Source: JAXHMM01 sp964528445
Lineage (GTDB): Bacteria; Bacteroidota; Rhodothermia; Balneolales; Balneolaceae
Assembly: GCA_964528445.1 (NCBI GenBank)
Contig: CAZGSL010000014.1
Span: 1 to 54,601 of the forward strand
DNA: 54,601 nt
Reading direction: 5' to 3'
In this document: one piece after another, positions 33,648-42,538 of the stretch
How the letters are laid out: each line of letters begins with the position of its first letter
Position numbering within the stretch: position 1 is the stretch's first letter
Translations under genes and position numbers: made by a program
The notes under the pieces: model-generated
Seen by the model: the letters and a program-made list of their open reading frames with translations, nothing else
Told to the model about the DNA's origin: nothing
Database searches by the model: none

Positions 33648-34946
33648 TCAGGCCGTTACAAAATCGTAGAGGGGAAATTGGTCGCACAGTTCGTTCACTT
33701 CTCCCCGCGTGCGCTCGATAACCTCTTCGTCCTCCGGATCCCGCAGCACCCGGTCGATCAGCCGCGCGATCAGCCGGAACTCCTCTTCGCCCATGCCCCG
33801 TGTGGTCATGGCCGGGGAGCCAATCCGGATTCCCGAGGTGACGAAGGGGCTCTGGTCGTCGAAGGGAACCATGTTTTTGTTCAGGGTGATGCCGGCCCGC
33901 TCCAGCGCCTCTTCCGCGGTTTTGCCGGTCAGATCCTTGTTCCTCAGGTCCACCAGGATGAGATGGTTGTCGGTTCCCCCGCTGACCAGGTTGTAGTCTC
34001 TCTCCAGGAAGGCCTCCGCCATCGCCCGGGCATTGTCGCGCACCTGCTTCTGGTAATCGGCGAACTCCTCCTTCAGCGCCTCGCCCAGGGCAACCGCCTT
34101 GGAGGCGATTACGTGCATCAGGGGGCCTCCCTGCGTGCCGGGAAAAACCGCCGAGTCGAATACCTCGCTCCAGTTTTTGGTGCGCCCCGATTTCCGGGCG
34201 GTGACGCCCACCGTATTCTTGCCGTCTTCTCCCAGCAGGAGCATCCCGCCTCGCGGTCCGCGGAGCGTCTTGTGCGTGGTCGTGCTGACCACATGGCAGT
34301 GGGGCAGGGGATCGTTCAGGAGGCCGGCCGCTATGAGCCCCGCCGTGTGGGCCATATCCATCCAGAGGAAGGCGCCCACTTCGTCGGCTATATTGCGGAA
34401 GGCTTCGTAATCAAAATCGCGCGGATAGGCCGAAGCCCCGATGGAGATCATCCGCGGCTCCGTCTCCCTGGCCCGGTCGCGGACCCTGTCCAGGTCAATG
34501 CGGCCTGTGTCCGGATCGACCCCGTAAAATTCCGAACGGTAGAGAATGCCGGAGAAGTTGACCGGCGAACCGTGCGTCAGGTGTCCCCCGTGTGAGAGGT
34601 CGAGCCCCAGCAGCGTATCGCCGGGCTCCATCAGTGCGAGGTAGACGGCAGCGTTGGCCTGTGCGCCCGAGTGGGGCTGAACATTGACCCACTCGGCTCC
34701 GAAAAGCTCCCTGGCCCGCTCTCTCGCCAGGTTTTCCGCTTTGTCCACGTGTTCGCATCCCCCGTAATACCGTTTGCCCGGAAGGCCCTCGGCGTATTTG
34801 TTGGTCAGGGTGGAACCCATAGCCTCGATCACGGCCCGGGAGGCAAAATTTTCGGAGGCGATCAGTTCCAGGTTTCGGTTCTGGCGTTTCCGCTCGCGAT
34901 CGAGAATGGACCAGACCGCGGCATCCTGTTCTTCCAGTGGTTTCAT
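33648..34946 (-). CDS. glyA: Serine hydroxymethyltransferase
   Basis: A 432-residue PLP enzyme that interconverts serine and glycine while charging tetrahydrofolate with a one-carbon unit. The chain contains NLELIASENFASRAVIEAMGS and KYAEGLPGKRYYGGCEHVD, then QANAAVYLALMEPGDTLLGLDLSHGGHLTHG. The PLP Lys lies in STTTHKTLRGPRGGM. The folate-linked C-terminal segment is VDLRNKDLTGKTAEEALERAGITLNKN. All core motifs are present and the length is normal. It is seven bases after the rpiB stop, so they form one operon with tatC downstream. Confidence 0.97.
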   Translation of the reverse strand: MKPLEEQDAAVWSILDRERKRQNRNLELIASENFASRAVIEAMGSTLTNKYAEGLPGKRYYGGCEHVDKAENLARERARELFGAEWVNVQPHSGAQANAAVYLALMEPGDTLLGLDLSHGGHLTHGSPVNFSGILYRSEFYGVDPDTGRIDLDRVRDRARETEPRMISIGASAYPRDFDYEAFRNIADEVGAFLWMDMAHTAGLIAAGLLNDPLPHCHVVSTTTHKTLRGPRGGMLLLGEDGKNTVGVTARKSGRTKNWSEVFDSAVFPGTQGGPLMHVIASKAVALGEALKEEFADYQKQVRDNARAMAEAFLERDYNLVSGGTDNHLILVDLRNKDLTGKTAEEALERAGITLNKNMVPFDDQSPFVTSGIRIGSPAMTTRGMGEEEFRLIARLIDRVLRDPEDEEVIERTRGEVNELCDQFPLYDFVTA

Positions 34947-34953
34947 CGATGCC

Positions 34954-35397
34954 TTACTCTTTGCGGGTTAGCGAATGAATCTTCCCGACACGCCGTTCGT
35001 GTCGTCCGCCCTCGAACTCGGATTCGAACCAGGAGGTGAGAATCTCTTTCAACTGGTCATCAGAGAGCTCCCGTCCGGGCAGGCAGAGTACGTTGGCGTT
35101 GTTGTGGCGCCGCGTCATCTCTGCGCTGTCCGGGCTGTAGACGAGACCGGCGCGGATATTGGGAAATTTGTTGGCGGTCATGCACATACCCTGGCCGCTT
35201 CCGCAGATCAGGATTCCCTGATCGTGCTCCCCGCTGTCCACTTTTTCGGCCACCTGCACCGCAAAGTCGGGATAGTCCACCGATTCGTCCGAGTGGGTTC
35301 CGAAGTCGACCGGAATGTGCCCCATCTCTTCCAGTATTTTCTTGACGTGTTCCTTGGCGCTGTAGCCCGCGTGGTCACTGGCGATGGGTATGATCAT
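34954..35397 (-). CDS. rpiB: Ribose-5-phosphate isomerase B
   Basis: A 147-residue enzyme that interconverts ribose-5-phosphate and ribulose-5-phosphate in the pentose phosphate pathway. Active-site landmarks are ASDHAGYSAKEHV (phosphate side), DFGTHSDESVDYPDFA, ILICGSGQGMCMTANKFPNIRAGL with the catalytic Cys, and TRRHNNANVLCLPGREL. The sequence is a close match to the RpiB/LacAB family, and the single-gene context with glyA favours RpiB. It begins about 144 bases from the next upstream gene, after a strong hairpin. Confidence 0.95.
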   Translation of the reverse strand: MIIPIASDHAGYSAKEHVKKILEEMGHIPVDFGTHSDESVDYPDFAVQVAEKVDSGEHDQGILICGSGQGMCMTANKFPNIRAGLVYSPDSAEMTRRHNNANVLCLPGRELSDDQLKEILTSWFESEFEGGRHERRVGKIHSLTRKE

Positions 35398-35454
35398 GGA
35401 TGGGGAAATATGATTGTCGTTGACTGCCTAAATATCATCAAAAATTTAATCAGT

Positions 35455-35541
35455 AAAAAATGGGAGGGCTGCCCGAATGGGCTTCGCTTCGCGGTACGTC
35501 CGGCGGGAAGGGCCGGAGGGATCCATTCGGGAAACAGCTCC
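35455..35541 (-). terminator. Large hairpin with T tract after the DUF4159 gene (minus strand)
   Basis: CCCGAATGG (35472-35480) pairs with CCATTCGGG (35523-35531). Flanking GGAG and GCTG bases (35463-35471) pair with CAGC and TCC at 35535-35541, and an inner hairpin (TCCGGC with GCCGGA) sits in the loop. On the minus strand the stem runs into six Ts at 35455-35460. It begins next to the DUF4159 stop. Intrinsic termination is the simplest reading. Confidence 0.55.
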
Positions 35542-36219
35542 TCACCGGTCGCCTGTGAGGGCATATACCAGGATATTGGCGCCCATCTGCAGGGCTTCCT
35601 CCCGCACGGAGGCCGGGTCGTTGTGTACATCGGGGTTGGCCCATCCGTCGGCCAGGTTGGACTCGTAGGTATAGAAGAGCACCATGCGTCCCTCCCGAAA
35701 GATCCCGAATCCCCGGGGGGGTTCGTTGTCGTGTTCGTGGACCTTGGGAAGGCCGTTGGGAAAGTCGAATACCTGGTGGTATATGGGATGCTCAAAGGGA
35801 ATCTCGACGAGCTCCTCGTCCGGGTAGACCGCCCGGATAAGCTCCCGGAAGTGGGAGTCCAGTCCGTAGTCATCGTCCACATAGAGAAATCCTCCGTTGT
35901 CCAGGTAGGAGCGCAGGTTGTCGGTCTCCGAACGGTTGAAGCTGATGTTACCGTGTCCGGTGAGATAGGCCATGGGATATTTATGCAGTTCGCTGCTGCC
36001 CAGTGCCACGTCCTGGAATTCGGGACTCATGGAGAGGGGCACCTGCTGTCGTGTGAACTCCACCACGTTCCGGAGCGACGAGGGGTCGTTATACCAGTCC
36101 CCCCCTCCCCGGTATTTGATTCGCGCGATACGCAGGTCGTCCTCCCCGCTCTCCTGTCCCATAGCCTGAGGCGGACAGATCAAAATCAGCGAAAGCAGTA
36201 TGGTAGCGGCTGTTTTCAT
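35542..36219 (-). CDS. DUF4159-domain exported protein
   Basis: A 225-residue protein with signal peptide MKTAATILLSLILICPPQAMG. The mature part matches the DUF4159 pattern: IARIKYRGGGDWYNDPSSL, LNFT-type PMAYLTGHGNISF, LRSYLDNGGFLYVDDDYGLDSHFRELI, PFEHPIYHQVFDFPNGLPKVHEHDNEPPRGFGIFREGRMVLFYTYESNLADGW. This family resembles a glutamine-amidotransferase-like fold and is often found with other Bacteroidota envelope genes. No function is established. It is divergent from the lysC-lysA gene across about 220 bases in which I see no clear promoter. Confidence 0.8.
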   Translation of the reverse strand: MKTAATILLSLILICPPQAMGQESGEDDLRIARIKYRGGGDWYNDPSSLRNVVEFTRQQVPLSMSPEFQDVALGSSELHKYPMAYLTGHGNISFNRSETDNLRSYLDNGGFLYVDDDYGLDSHFRELIRAVYPDEELVEIPFEHPIYHQVFDFPNGLPKVHEHDNEPPRGFGIFREGRMVLFYTYESNLADGWANPDVHNDPASVREEALQMGANILVYALTGDR

Positions 36220-36443
36220 GGTTCCCTCTTAATATAAACGCTCACCGTATCGTTTGCCAGATTTTCGGGAATTCCGATGCCGTCCTCCACGCGGTACCGG
36301 AGGTTCCGGATCTTTCCCGGGCGGTGATGGCAGCAAAAAAAGTCCATAAAATTGTAATTATTTGCCGTTTTCACTGAAAAATGAGCGGAAAGCTTGATAT
36401 CTTTGGCGTTTTGCAGAAAGTCCAAATTTGAATCACCGGCGTA

Positions 36444-39032
36444 ATGGGAAAGAATCGTGAGAACTGGATTGTACTGAAGTTCGGGGGAACCAGCGTTTCC
36501 ACGGCAAAAAACTGGCGGCGGATCGCCTCCGTGGTGAAGGAGTGCCGCGAGGAGGACTATTCCGTTTGTATGGTCCATTCGGCCCTGGGCGGAATTTCCA
36601 ACACCCTCCAGGCCCTTATTGATATGCCGGGAGAGGAGGGGCGCCAGGCCCTGGTGGAGAAGATCAGGAAGCGGCACCTGGAACTGGCGGAGGAGCTGGA
36701 GGTGGACGGGCCCGGACTGCTGGATGGGTATTTCAGGGAGCTGGATCATCTGGTCAGGGGCATCGCGCTCATCGGGGAGGCCAGTTTCAGGGTACAGGCG
36801 CGCCTGATGGGGCTGGGTGAGTTAATGTCTACCACCCTGGGGGCCGCGTACCTGGACCGGGAGCTGCCGGGAGGCGCCCGCTGGATGGACGCCCGGCGTC
36901 TGCTCAGGAGCGTACCCCAGCGCAACGCCAGCGAGCAGGCGGCGATCATGAACGCGATTTGCGACAGCGAGGCCGATGAGAAGCTGCGCCGGGAGCTCTC
37001 AGGACAGGGAGGGCTCGTCGTTACCCAGGGATTTATAGCCAGCGACGAGGAGGAGAAGACGGTGCTGCTGGGCCGTGGTGGATCGGACGCCTCCGCCGCC
37101 TACTTTGCGGCCAAGCTTCAGGCGGATCGCCTGGAGATCTGGACCGACGTGCCGGGTATGTTTTCCGCCAATCCCCACTCCGTTCCATCGGCCCGGCTTT
37201 TGCGGCACCTCAGCTACGCCGAAGCCCAGGAAATCGCCACCAACGGGGCCCAGGTGCTGCATCCCCGCTGCATCCTTCCGGTCCGCCGGCACAGGATTCC
37301 CATTCATGTAAAGTGCACCCTGAAGCCGGAACTGGAGGGAACGGTCATCTCCGAAGAGGTATCCGACGACGAGGCGATGGTAAAAGCCATCGCCGTCCGC
37401 CCGAACGTGATCCTGGTCAGCATGGAGTCGCTCGGCATGTGGCAGCAGGTGGGATTTTTGGCGGATGCCTTTGACATTTTCAAGAAATTCGGGTTGTCCA
37501 TCGACCTGGTATCCACCTCCGAATCCAATGTGACCGTCTCCCTGGATCCGGACCTCAATACCCATTTTCAGAATGTGCGAAGGGAGTTTACCCGCGAGCT
37601 GGAACAGCACTGCCGGGTCGGGGTCATTGAATCGGTCTCCGCCGTCAGTCTGCTGGGCCGCAACATCCGGACCATTCTTCACCGCCTGGGACCCGCCTTC
37701 GAGGTTTTCCAGGAGCAGCATATCTATCTCGTCAGCCAGGCGGCGAACGATCTGAATTTCACGTTTGTGGTGGATAACAGCCAGGCCGACCGCCTGCTGC
37801 GCCAGCTCCACGAGCAGGTCATCACCCATTCGGGCAACCGGCACTCCTTCGGCCCCACCTGGCCGGAGCTTATGGGGGAGACCCGCACGGAAGAGGAGCC
37901 GTCTGAGCAGTGGTGGAGAAGCAAGAGGGAGCAGCTGATCGGCCTTGCCGATCAGCATGGACCGGTGTACGTTTACGATCGGGAGACGCTTAGGGAGAAC
38001 GCCGCACGGATCCGGGATATGGGATCTATTGACCGCCTTTTCTACTCCGTGAAAGCCAACGCGAACGCGGAGGTCCTCGGGGAGTTCGATCAGATGGGAC
38101 TGGGCCTGGAGTGCGTCTCGATCGGTGAGGTGGAGTACGTTCTCGAACTTTTCCCGGAAGCGAGCCCCGAGCGCATTCTTTTCACCCCCAATTTCGCCCC
38201 GCGGACGGAATACGAACGGGCCTTTGAGCACGGTGTGCACGTAACACTGGACAACATCTATCCGCTGAGGCAGTGGCCGGAAGTATTTGAAAACCGCCGG
38301 TTTTTTCTGCGGGTCGATCCCGGACACGGCCACGGCCATCACCGCCATGTAAAAACGGGAGGCGTGCACTCCAAGTTCGGGATACCCCGATTCGAGATTC
38401 CGGAGGCGAGGGAGATTATCGAAGGAATTGGAGCGGAAGTGACGGGACTCCATGCCCACGTCGGCAGCGGCATTAAGGATCCCGTCTCATGGAAGACCAC
38501 CGCCCTGATCCTGCACGAGGTGGCCGGGGAGTTCGGCGGCGTGGAGGTGCTGGACCTGGGCGGCGGATTCGGAATTCGCGAGAACGATACCCAGAGCGAG
38601 CTGGATATGGGAAAGGTGGAGGAGGCGCTTCAGCAGTTCCTGGCAGCCTATCCCGACTACGAGATCTGGGTGGAGCCGGGACGCTACCTGACGGCATCGG
38701 CCGGCGTGCTGCTTACCCGTGTGACGCAACTGAAGGGAAAGGGAGACGTGCGGTACGTGGGAGTGGATACCGGCATGAATTCGTTTATTCGTCCCGCCCT
38801 CTACGGGGCCCGACATACACTGGTGAACCTGAGCAAGGCGGATCGGCCGTCCGACCGGGTGGTGAACGTTGTCGGCCCCATCTGCGAGTCGGGCGACAAA
38901 CTGGGCATAGACCGCCTGATGCCCGAGTCGGAGGAGGGGGATGTCATCCTGATAGCCAACGCCGGAGCGTACGGGCGGGTGATGAGTTCCAGCTACAACC
39001 TTCGTCCCCCGGCTTCCGAGCAGGTGATATAG
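36444..39032 (+). CDS. lysC-lysA: Bifunctional aspartate kinase / diaminopimelate decarboxylase
   Basis: An 862-residue fusion of the first and last enzymes of the lysine/diaminopimelate pathway. Residues 10-300 are the aspartate kinase: LKFGGTSVST (11-20), LLGRGGSDASAAYFA, and WTDVPGMFSANP. Residues about 310-470 hold ACT domains (VSMESLGMWQQVGFLADAF, then IVLVSQAANDLNFTFVV), the expected lysine-sensing part. From about 490 on is DapDC: VYVYDRETL, the PLP Lys (K537) in YSVKANANAEVL, EIGEVEYVLEL, HVGSGIKDP, DLGGGFGIRE, EPGRYLTASAGVLL and GPICESGDKLG. Both halves carry their active-site residues. A fused form is known in some other bacteria. Confidence 0.95.
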   Translation: MGKNRENWIVLKFGGTSVSTAKNWRRIASVVKECREEDYSVCMVHSALGGISNTLQALIDMPGEEGRQALVEKIRKRHLELAEELEVDGPGLLDGYFRELDHLVRGIALIGEASFRVQARLMGLGELMSTTLGAAYLDRELPGGARWMDARRLLRSVPQRNASEQAAIMNAICDSEADEKLRRELSGQGGLVVTQGFIASDEEEKTVLLGRGGSDASAAYFAAKLQADRLEIWTDVPGMFSANPHSVPSARLLRHLSYAEAQEIATNGAQVLHPRCILPVRRHRIPIHVKCTLKPELEGTVISEEVSDDEAMVKAIAVRPNVILVSMESLGMWQQVGFLADAFDIFKKFGLSIDLVSTSESNVTVSLDPDLNTHFQNVRREFTRELEQHCRVGVIESVSAVSLLGRNIRTILHRLGPAFEVFQEQHIYLVSQAANDLNFTFVVDNSQADRLLRQLHEQVITHSGNRHSFGPTWPELMGETRTEEEPSEQWWRSKREQLIGLADQHGPVYVYDRETLRENAARIRDMGSIDRLFYSVKANANAEVLGEFDQMGLGLECVSIGEVEYVLELFPEASPERILFTPNFAPRTEYERAFEHGVHVTLDNIYPLRQWPEVFENRRFFLRVDPGHGHGHHRHVKTGGVHSKFGIPRFEIPEAREIIEGIGAEVTGLHAHVGSGIKDPVSWKTTALILHEVAGEFGGVEVLDLGGGFGIRENDTQSELDMGKVEEALQQFLAAYPDYEIWVEPGRYLTASAGVLLTRVTQLKGKGDVRYVGVDTGMNSFIRPALYGARHTLVNLSKADRPSDRVVNVVGPICESGDKLGIDRLMPESEEGDVILIANAGAYGRVMSSSYNLRPPASEQVI

Positions 39033-39164
39033 CCATTTAAGACCGTTCTTGGCACTTCTCGCCGGGGAGGGAGTGGCGCACGCAAACGAAATAACAGCCT
39101 CTCTTGTTAGTAATAATACAGCCAAAGGACCCGAAGAGGGAAAACGTCCCCGCTTCGGGATCCC

Positions 39165-39194
39165 TTGGATTAAGGCGGTTATTTCGTATCTTTA
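39165..39194 (+). promoter_or_regulatory. Putative Bacteroidota-type promoter of the tmRNA gene
   Basis: TTG at 39165-39167 and TATCTTTA at 39187-39194 are separated by 19 bases. This fits the -33 TTG and -7 TAnnTTTG arrangement of Bacteroidota, with one mismatch. The inferred start would leave a leader of about 60 bases to be removed before the mature tmRNA 5' end at 39264. Confidence 0.4.
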
Positions 39195-39263
39195 TATATG
39201 CTTCAAGCGGGGTATCGTCCCCGCAGGCCTTCAAGGGCCGAAAGCGAAGTTCTTTGACGTATT

Positions 39264-39628
39264 GGGGGTGTAATGGATTCGACGGGTTGCGTAGCATCGC
39301 AGGCTGCATGCCGAGTTTGAGCGATGACCACTCGTTAATAATCATCATGCACTAAATGTAGTTGACAACAACTATTCTTACAGCCTGGCTGCATAAACAG
39401 CCAAGCCGTTCCTTCAGCTTCTTGCCTGTCAGTGCTGCTGGAACGCCGACTATGACAGGATAGCATGGCATGCGCCGTTCGCCGGGTGCTATGTGAAACT
39501 CATGCGAACTAGTCCGGGGCTGTCTGTTGCCGAGCGAGGTTCCGGGCGAAATCCAATTCGGCAACTAAGCATGTAGATGCTTGAACGATATACCATCCCG
39601 GACCGGGGTTCGATTCCCCGCACCTCCA
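39264..39628 (+). ncRNA. ssrA: tmRNA (transfer-messenger RNA)
   Basis: A 365-nt tmRNA. The acceptor stem is GGGGGTG (39264-39270) paired with CACCTCC (39621-39627), with one G-U pair and A39628 as discriminator; CCA is not encoded. The 5' tRNA-like part reads TGGATTCGACGGG, and the T-arm is CCGGGGTTCGATTCCCCG (39603-39620). The tag reading frame ends in a TAA at 39394-39396. Comparing the TAGTT before GAC with the TAGTC-GCA of E. coli puts the resume codon at 39364, giving DNNYSYSLAA preceded by the tmRNA-borne Ala. The ending LAA is that of proteolysis tags. It rescues stalled ribosomes. Confidence 0.95.
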
Positions 39629-39644
39629 CTATTTTGTGATACTT

Positions 39645-39679
39645 ATCCCTTCATGCCTGGGGCATGAAGGGATTTTTTA
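39645..39679. terminator. Bidirectional terminator between tmRNA and the nuclease gene
   Basis: A perfect 13-bp stem (39645-39657 with 39661-39673, ATCCCTTCATGCC) with a three-base loop is followed by six Ts on the plus strand. It lies between the tmRNA and the convergent nuclease gene. Confidence 0.85.
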
Positions 39680-40417
39680 TTAAAGGCCCCAGAACGATTC
39701 GTATTCGTTGGATTCGATAATCTCCTCCCTCGAACCCAGTTCCGGAAAAAGATCGAGTCCGGTGAGGGTTTCGACGGTATTTACGGGTACGACATACTCC
39801 TCAATGTCTCCTTCCGCCCCGATATGGGGAACGAGAAATGCGGTTGTCCGCGCTTCCCCCTCCTCGCTGAATCCCAGCAGGGCTTTGTAGAAATACCCCG
39901 GTATGGTCACATCGTTTTCCCCAATGGTACCCAGACTGTTGGTAAAGACGGGACCTGTGACCACGTATACCGTATCCTGCTCGATGGTTTTTTGGCGCAC
40001 CCACTCTTCGAGGTCTGCCCAGAGTCCCTGGTTAAAAGGGGGAGCCTGGGGGGTGATGTTTGAGAAGTAGAAGGATTGCCGGTTGGCTTTGTCCGAAATA
40101 CGATTGTCCGCCGATGGTGCAAGGTGTCCCCTGTCAAATCCGGAACCCCTGTAGTCGGAGTCTTCCGCGCTCCCGGTCCAGATGTTTTCATCCTCGTCAA
40201 AACAGCCGCACCGCTCTCCCTCGCCCTCCAGTTCACCTTCGGTCAGCTCGTACGCCACCCAGTCCGCCTGTTCATGGATCTCGTTGTAGGAGAGCGTGAA
40301 CTGGGTATATTCTATCACCTGGTGATCGTTCCTTTCGGCCGGCAAATAGTCGAAATCCTGGGCCCACGCCCCGGATCCGAAAACCAGCAGAAGGAACAGC
40401 GGGTATGCATATTTCAT
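39680..40417 (-). CDS. Secreted DNA/RNA non-specific endonuclease
   Basis: A 245-residue NucA-type sugar-non-specific nuclease with signal peptide MKYAYPLFLLLVFGSGAWAQ. The active site is in GFDRGHLAPSADNR (94-107), with the general-base His H98 in DRGH. The Mg-binding Asn is in FNQGLWADLEEW near 128, and the fold strand VVTGPVF follows. Two Cys residues in GERCGCFDEDEN could form a disulfide or bind metal. It would scavenge nucleic acids outside the cell or in the periplasm. The 240-base gap to the divergent DUF389 gene is AT-rich and shows no promoter that I can call. Confidence 0.92.
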   Translation of the reverse strand: MKYAYPLFLLLVFGSGAWAQDFDYLPAERNDHQVIEYTQFTLSYNEIHEQADWVAYELTEGELEGEGERCGCFDEDENIWTGSAEDSDYRGSGFDRGHLAPSADNRISDKANRQSFYFSNITPQAPPFNQGLWADLEEWVRQKTIEQDTVYVVTGPVFTNSLGTIGENDVTIPGYFYKALLGFSEEGEARTTAFLVPHIGAEGDIEEYVVPVNTVETLTGLDLFPELGSREEIIESNEYESFWGL

Positions 40418-40658
40418 GCGGGTATATTTCGATGCCAGCGTGAAAATACCGCATGTGGATAGGTTATGAGAAATCGGATGTATCCTTCTTTTTTACCGAT
40501 ATGATTGAAAATGATAACTCTCGAGAACAGTAATAGCAATTATGTATTTTCTTTGTCTGTTGTTGATGTTTCGCTTTTATTGCTTTTAAGTATCGTAAAA
40601 ACTTTCCAGGAACCGCACCTATGCAGCGTGATTTAAATCGAATAAAACATCGCACCGA

Positions 40659-41684
40659 ATGAGTTATCGCATACTGGAACTGATCACGCCCACCGACTCC
40701 GTAGAAGAGGCCAGGGAGGTGGCTTCCGAGTTTGATCCGATCGACGTCTGGACCGAAAACCTGGACGGGGAGCGGTCCAGTGCACGGTTTCTGGTGGATT
40801 CCGACCGAACCGAATCCCTGTCCGACGCCCTGCACGACCGTTTTTCGCAGATCGAGGACTTTCGCATCATGCTCTACACCGTGGAGGCCACGCTGCCGGT
40901 TCCTGAAGAAGAGGAAGAGACAGAAGAGAAACAGGAGACGGAAGAGGAGCAGGAGGCGGATAATAGCGGAGCGGGACGCATCAGCAGGGAGGAGCTCTAC
41001 GCGGATGTCTCCGAAGGGGGCGAGATGAGCCGTGTCTATATCGGATTGGTCGTGTTATCAACTATCGTTGCGGGGGTGGGATTGATACGGGACGATGTGG
41101 CTATTATTATCGGCGCCATGGTTATCGCCCCGCTGCTGGGCCCCAACGTCTCCATGTCGCTCGCGGTAACGCTGGGGGACGTGAAACTGGGATGGAAATC
41201 CCTGAAAACCAACGTAATAGGACTGGCCCTGGCGATATCGATCGCGATTTTTATGGGGATCATTCTCAACGTGGATCCCGATACCGGACAGATTCTATCG
41301 AAATCTTCCGTCAGCCTGAGCGACATAACCATCGCGCTCGCGGCCGGAAGCGCCGGCGTGCTGGCCTATACCCGCGGGGTGCCGGCGGCTATTGTAGGTG
41401 TGATGGTGGCGGTGGCGCTCCTCCCGCCCTTGGTGAACGTGGGTCTGCTGCTGGGCTCGGGCATGCAACAGATGGCGGTGGGGGCCGCCATACTGACGCT
41501 GACCAATCTCATCTGCATTAACCTGGCAGGGGTGCTTACCTTCATGATCCAGGGCGTACGTCCCCGTACCTGGTGGGAGGCGGAAAAGGCCAGAAAAGCG
41601 ACCCGGATGGCCATTATGGCCTGGGTGTTTCTGCTCGCGGTGGCGGCGGTCATCATCTGGTTCTGGGGATACCAGGGATCCTGA
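40659..41684 (+). CDS. DUF389 / TIGR00341-family membrane protein
   Basis: A 341-residue protein with a cytosolic N-terminal domain (about 1-85), an acidic linker (EEEEETEEKQETEEEQEAD, 86-104), then about six membrane helices. The family core is GLVVLSTIVAGVGLIRDDVAIIIGAMVIAPLLGPNVSMSLAVTLGD, followed by GSAGVLAYTRGVPAAIVGVMVAVALLPPLVNVGLLLGSGM. These are the conserved signatures of TIGR00341. The family is widespread and uncharacterised; no transport activity is demonstrated. It is convergent with a hypothetical lipoprotein gene, and a shared hairpin lies between the two stops. Confidence 0.9.
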   Translation: MSYRILELITPTDSVEEAREVASEFDPIDVWTENLDGERSSARFLVDSDRTESLSDALHDRFSQIEDFRIMLYTVEATLPVPEEEEETEEKQETEEEQEADNSGAGRISREELYADVSEGGEMSRVYIGLVVLSTIVAGVGLIRDDVAIIIGAMVIAPLLGPNVSMSLAVTLGDVKLGWKSLKTNVIGLALAISIAIFMGIILNVDPDTGQILSKSSVSLSDITIALAAGSAGVLAYTRGVPAAIVGVMVAVALLPPLVNVGLLLGSGMQQMAVGAAILTLTNLICINLAGVLTFMIQGVRPRTWWEAEKARKATRMAIMAWVFLLAVAAVIIWFWGYQGS

Positions 41685-41687
41685 CAT

Positions 41688-41725
41688 AAAAAACCCGCCT
41701 TCGCCGAGATGGCGAAAGGCGGGTT
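41688..41725 (-). terminator. Terminator between convergent DUF389 and lipoprotein genes
   Basis: AACCCGCCTTCGCC (41692-41705) pairs with GGCGAAAGGCGGGTT (41711-41725), with one bulged base. On the minus strand it is followed by six Ts, so it ends the lipoprotein gene. It may also stop transcription from DUF389. Confidence 0.75.
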
Positions 41726-41761
41726 GAGGGAGACGTATCTTAAGACTCCGCTCCGCCGGAT

Positions 41762-42337
41762 TTAGAAGTTGTTCGGCACGAAGAAAGCTCCACCTATGGC
41801 GTCAAAGTTGCCGCTTATGGTGACGTTGTACTCCATCTGGGGATTTTGGAAGGAGAATCCCGTCGCATCCACGGTAAACGTTCCGGAGACGTTGTCGCTC
41901 GAAGAGTTGGTAATCTCCACCTCTCCGGAATTGGTTACGTAGAAGTGATTGTCAAAGGCTATTATTCCATAAAAGCCGTTTTCGAGTTCCGACTCATCCT
42001 CTTCCGGATCGAGGATGTCGTAGGTACCCTCGCCGGGGCGGCTGCTGCCCGCGGTAACGAGCCACATTGCTGTGCCGTCCTCGTCGAGTTGAACCTCTTC
42101 CTCGGGATCTCCTTCCGTCATGACGACGACAAAGCCCTGCTCGTCGGTTTCCGGATCTTCCGCTCCCCCGAAGACGGCGTTGCCGCTCGCGGATCCGCTG
42201 GTATCCCCAGAAACGGTAAAGTTGAAGCTGCCCTGGGTGTCACCGGAATCGGTAGAACTGTCGCTGCACGCCTGGAAGACGAAAAGGCCTGCCAGCAGCA
42301 GCGAAAAGCCTAGTTTGGTGAAGTTTTTTAATCCCAT
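41762..42337 (-). CDS. Hypothetical lipoprotein, Ser/Asp-rich
   Basis: A 191-residue lipoprotein with signal peptide MGLKNFTKLGFSLLLAGLFVFQAC. The mature part starts with a Ser/Asp/Gly-rich segment (SDSSTDSGDTQGS), then beta-strand-like sequence with many Gly, Glu and Asp residues, and ends in VTISGNFDAIGGAFFVPNNF. I do not recognise a family. AGGGAG lies upstream of the ATG as a good Shine-Dalgarno site. The gene stands alone between two hairpins. Confidence 0.72.
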   Translation of the reverse strand: MGLKNFTKLGFSLLLAGLFVFQACSDSSTDSGDTQGSFNFTVSGDTSGSASGNAVFGGAEDPETDEQGFVVVMTEGDPEEEVQLDEDGTAMWLVTAGSSRPGEGTYDILDPEEDESELENGFYGIIAFDNHFYVTNSGEVEITNSSSDNVSGTFTVDATGFSFQNPQMEYNVTISGNFDAIGGAFFVPNNF

Positions 42338-42472
42338 AATGTTACTCCCTTAAGGTTTGATTGGTGTAGAAGATTGAAAACAGATTGAAATAAGCTACGA
42401 AAAAAAGGATGTAAAAACCGGTTTTTTTTTAATCCTGCACGTAATTACATAGCGTCTCAATATGGAATCAAC

Positions 42473-42524
42473 AAAAAAGTATTGAGAAATTCAATAGAAG
42501 CCTTTTGCTTCAATACTATGAATT
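42473..42524 (-). terminator. AT-rich hairpins with T tract after the Yip1 gene
   Basis: On the minus strand, GAAGC/GCTTC hairpins (around 42498-42512) are followed by TATTGA-ATTTC-TCAATA (42480-42496) and then six Ts (42473-42478). The stems are short and AT-rich. It follows the Yip1 stop codon, so termination is plausible but weak. Confidence 0.4.
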
Positions 42525-42538
42525 AACATAGGTTATTC

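Noticed and set aside
35461..35545. tRNA-like start resembling tRNA-Ser or tRNA-Leu
   Set aside because: The first bases resemble a tRNA acceptor and D-arm, but there is no anticodon arm or T-loop, and the bases fit a long hairpin better.
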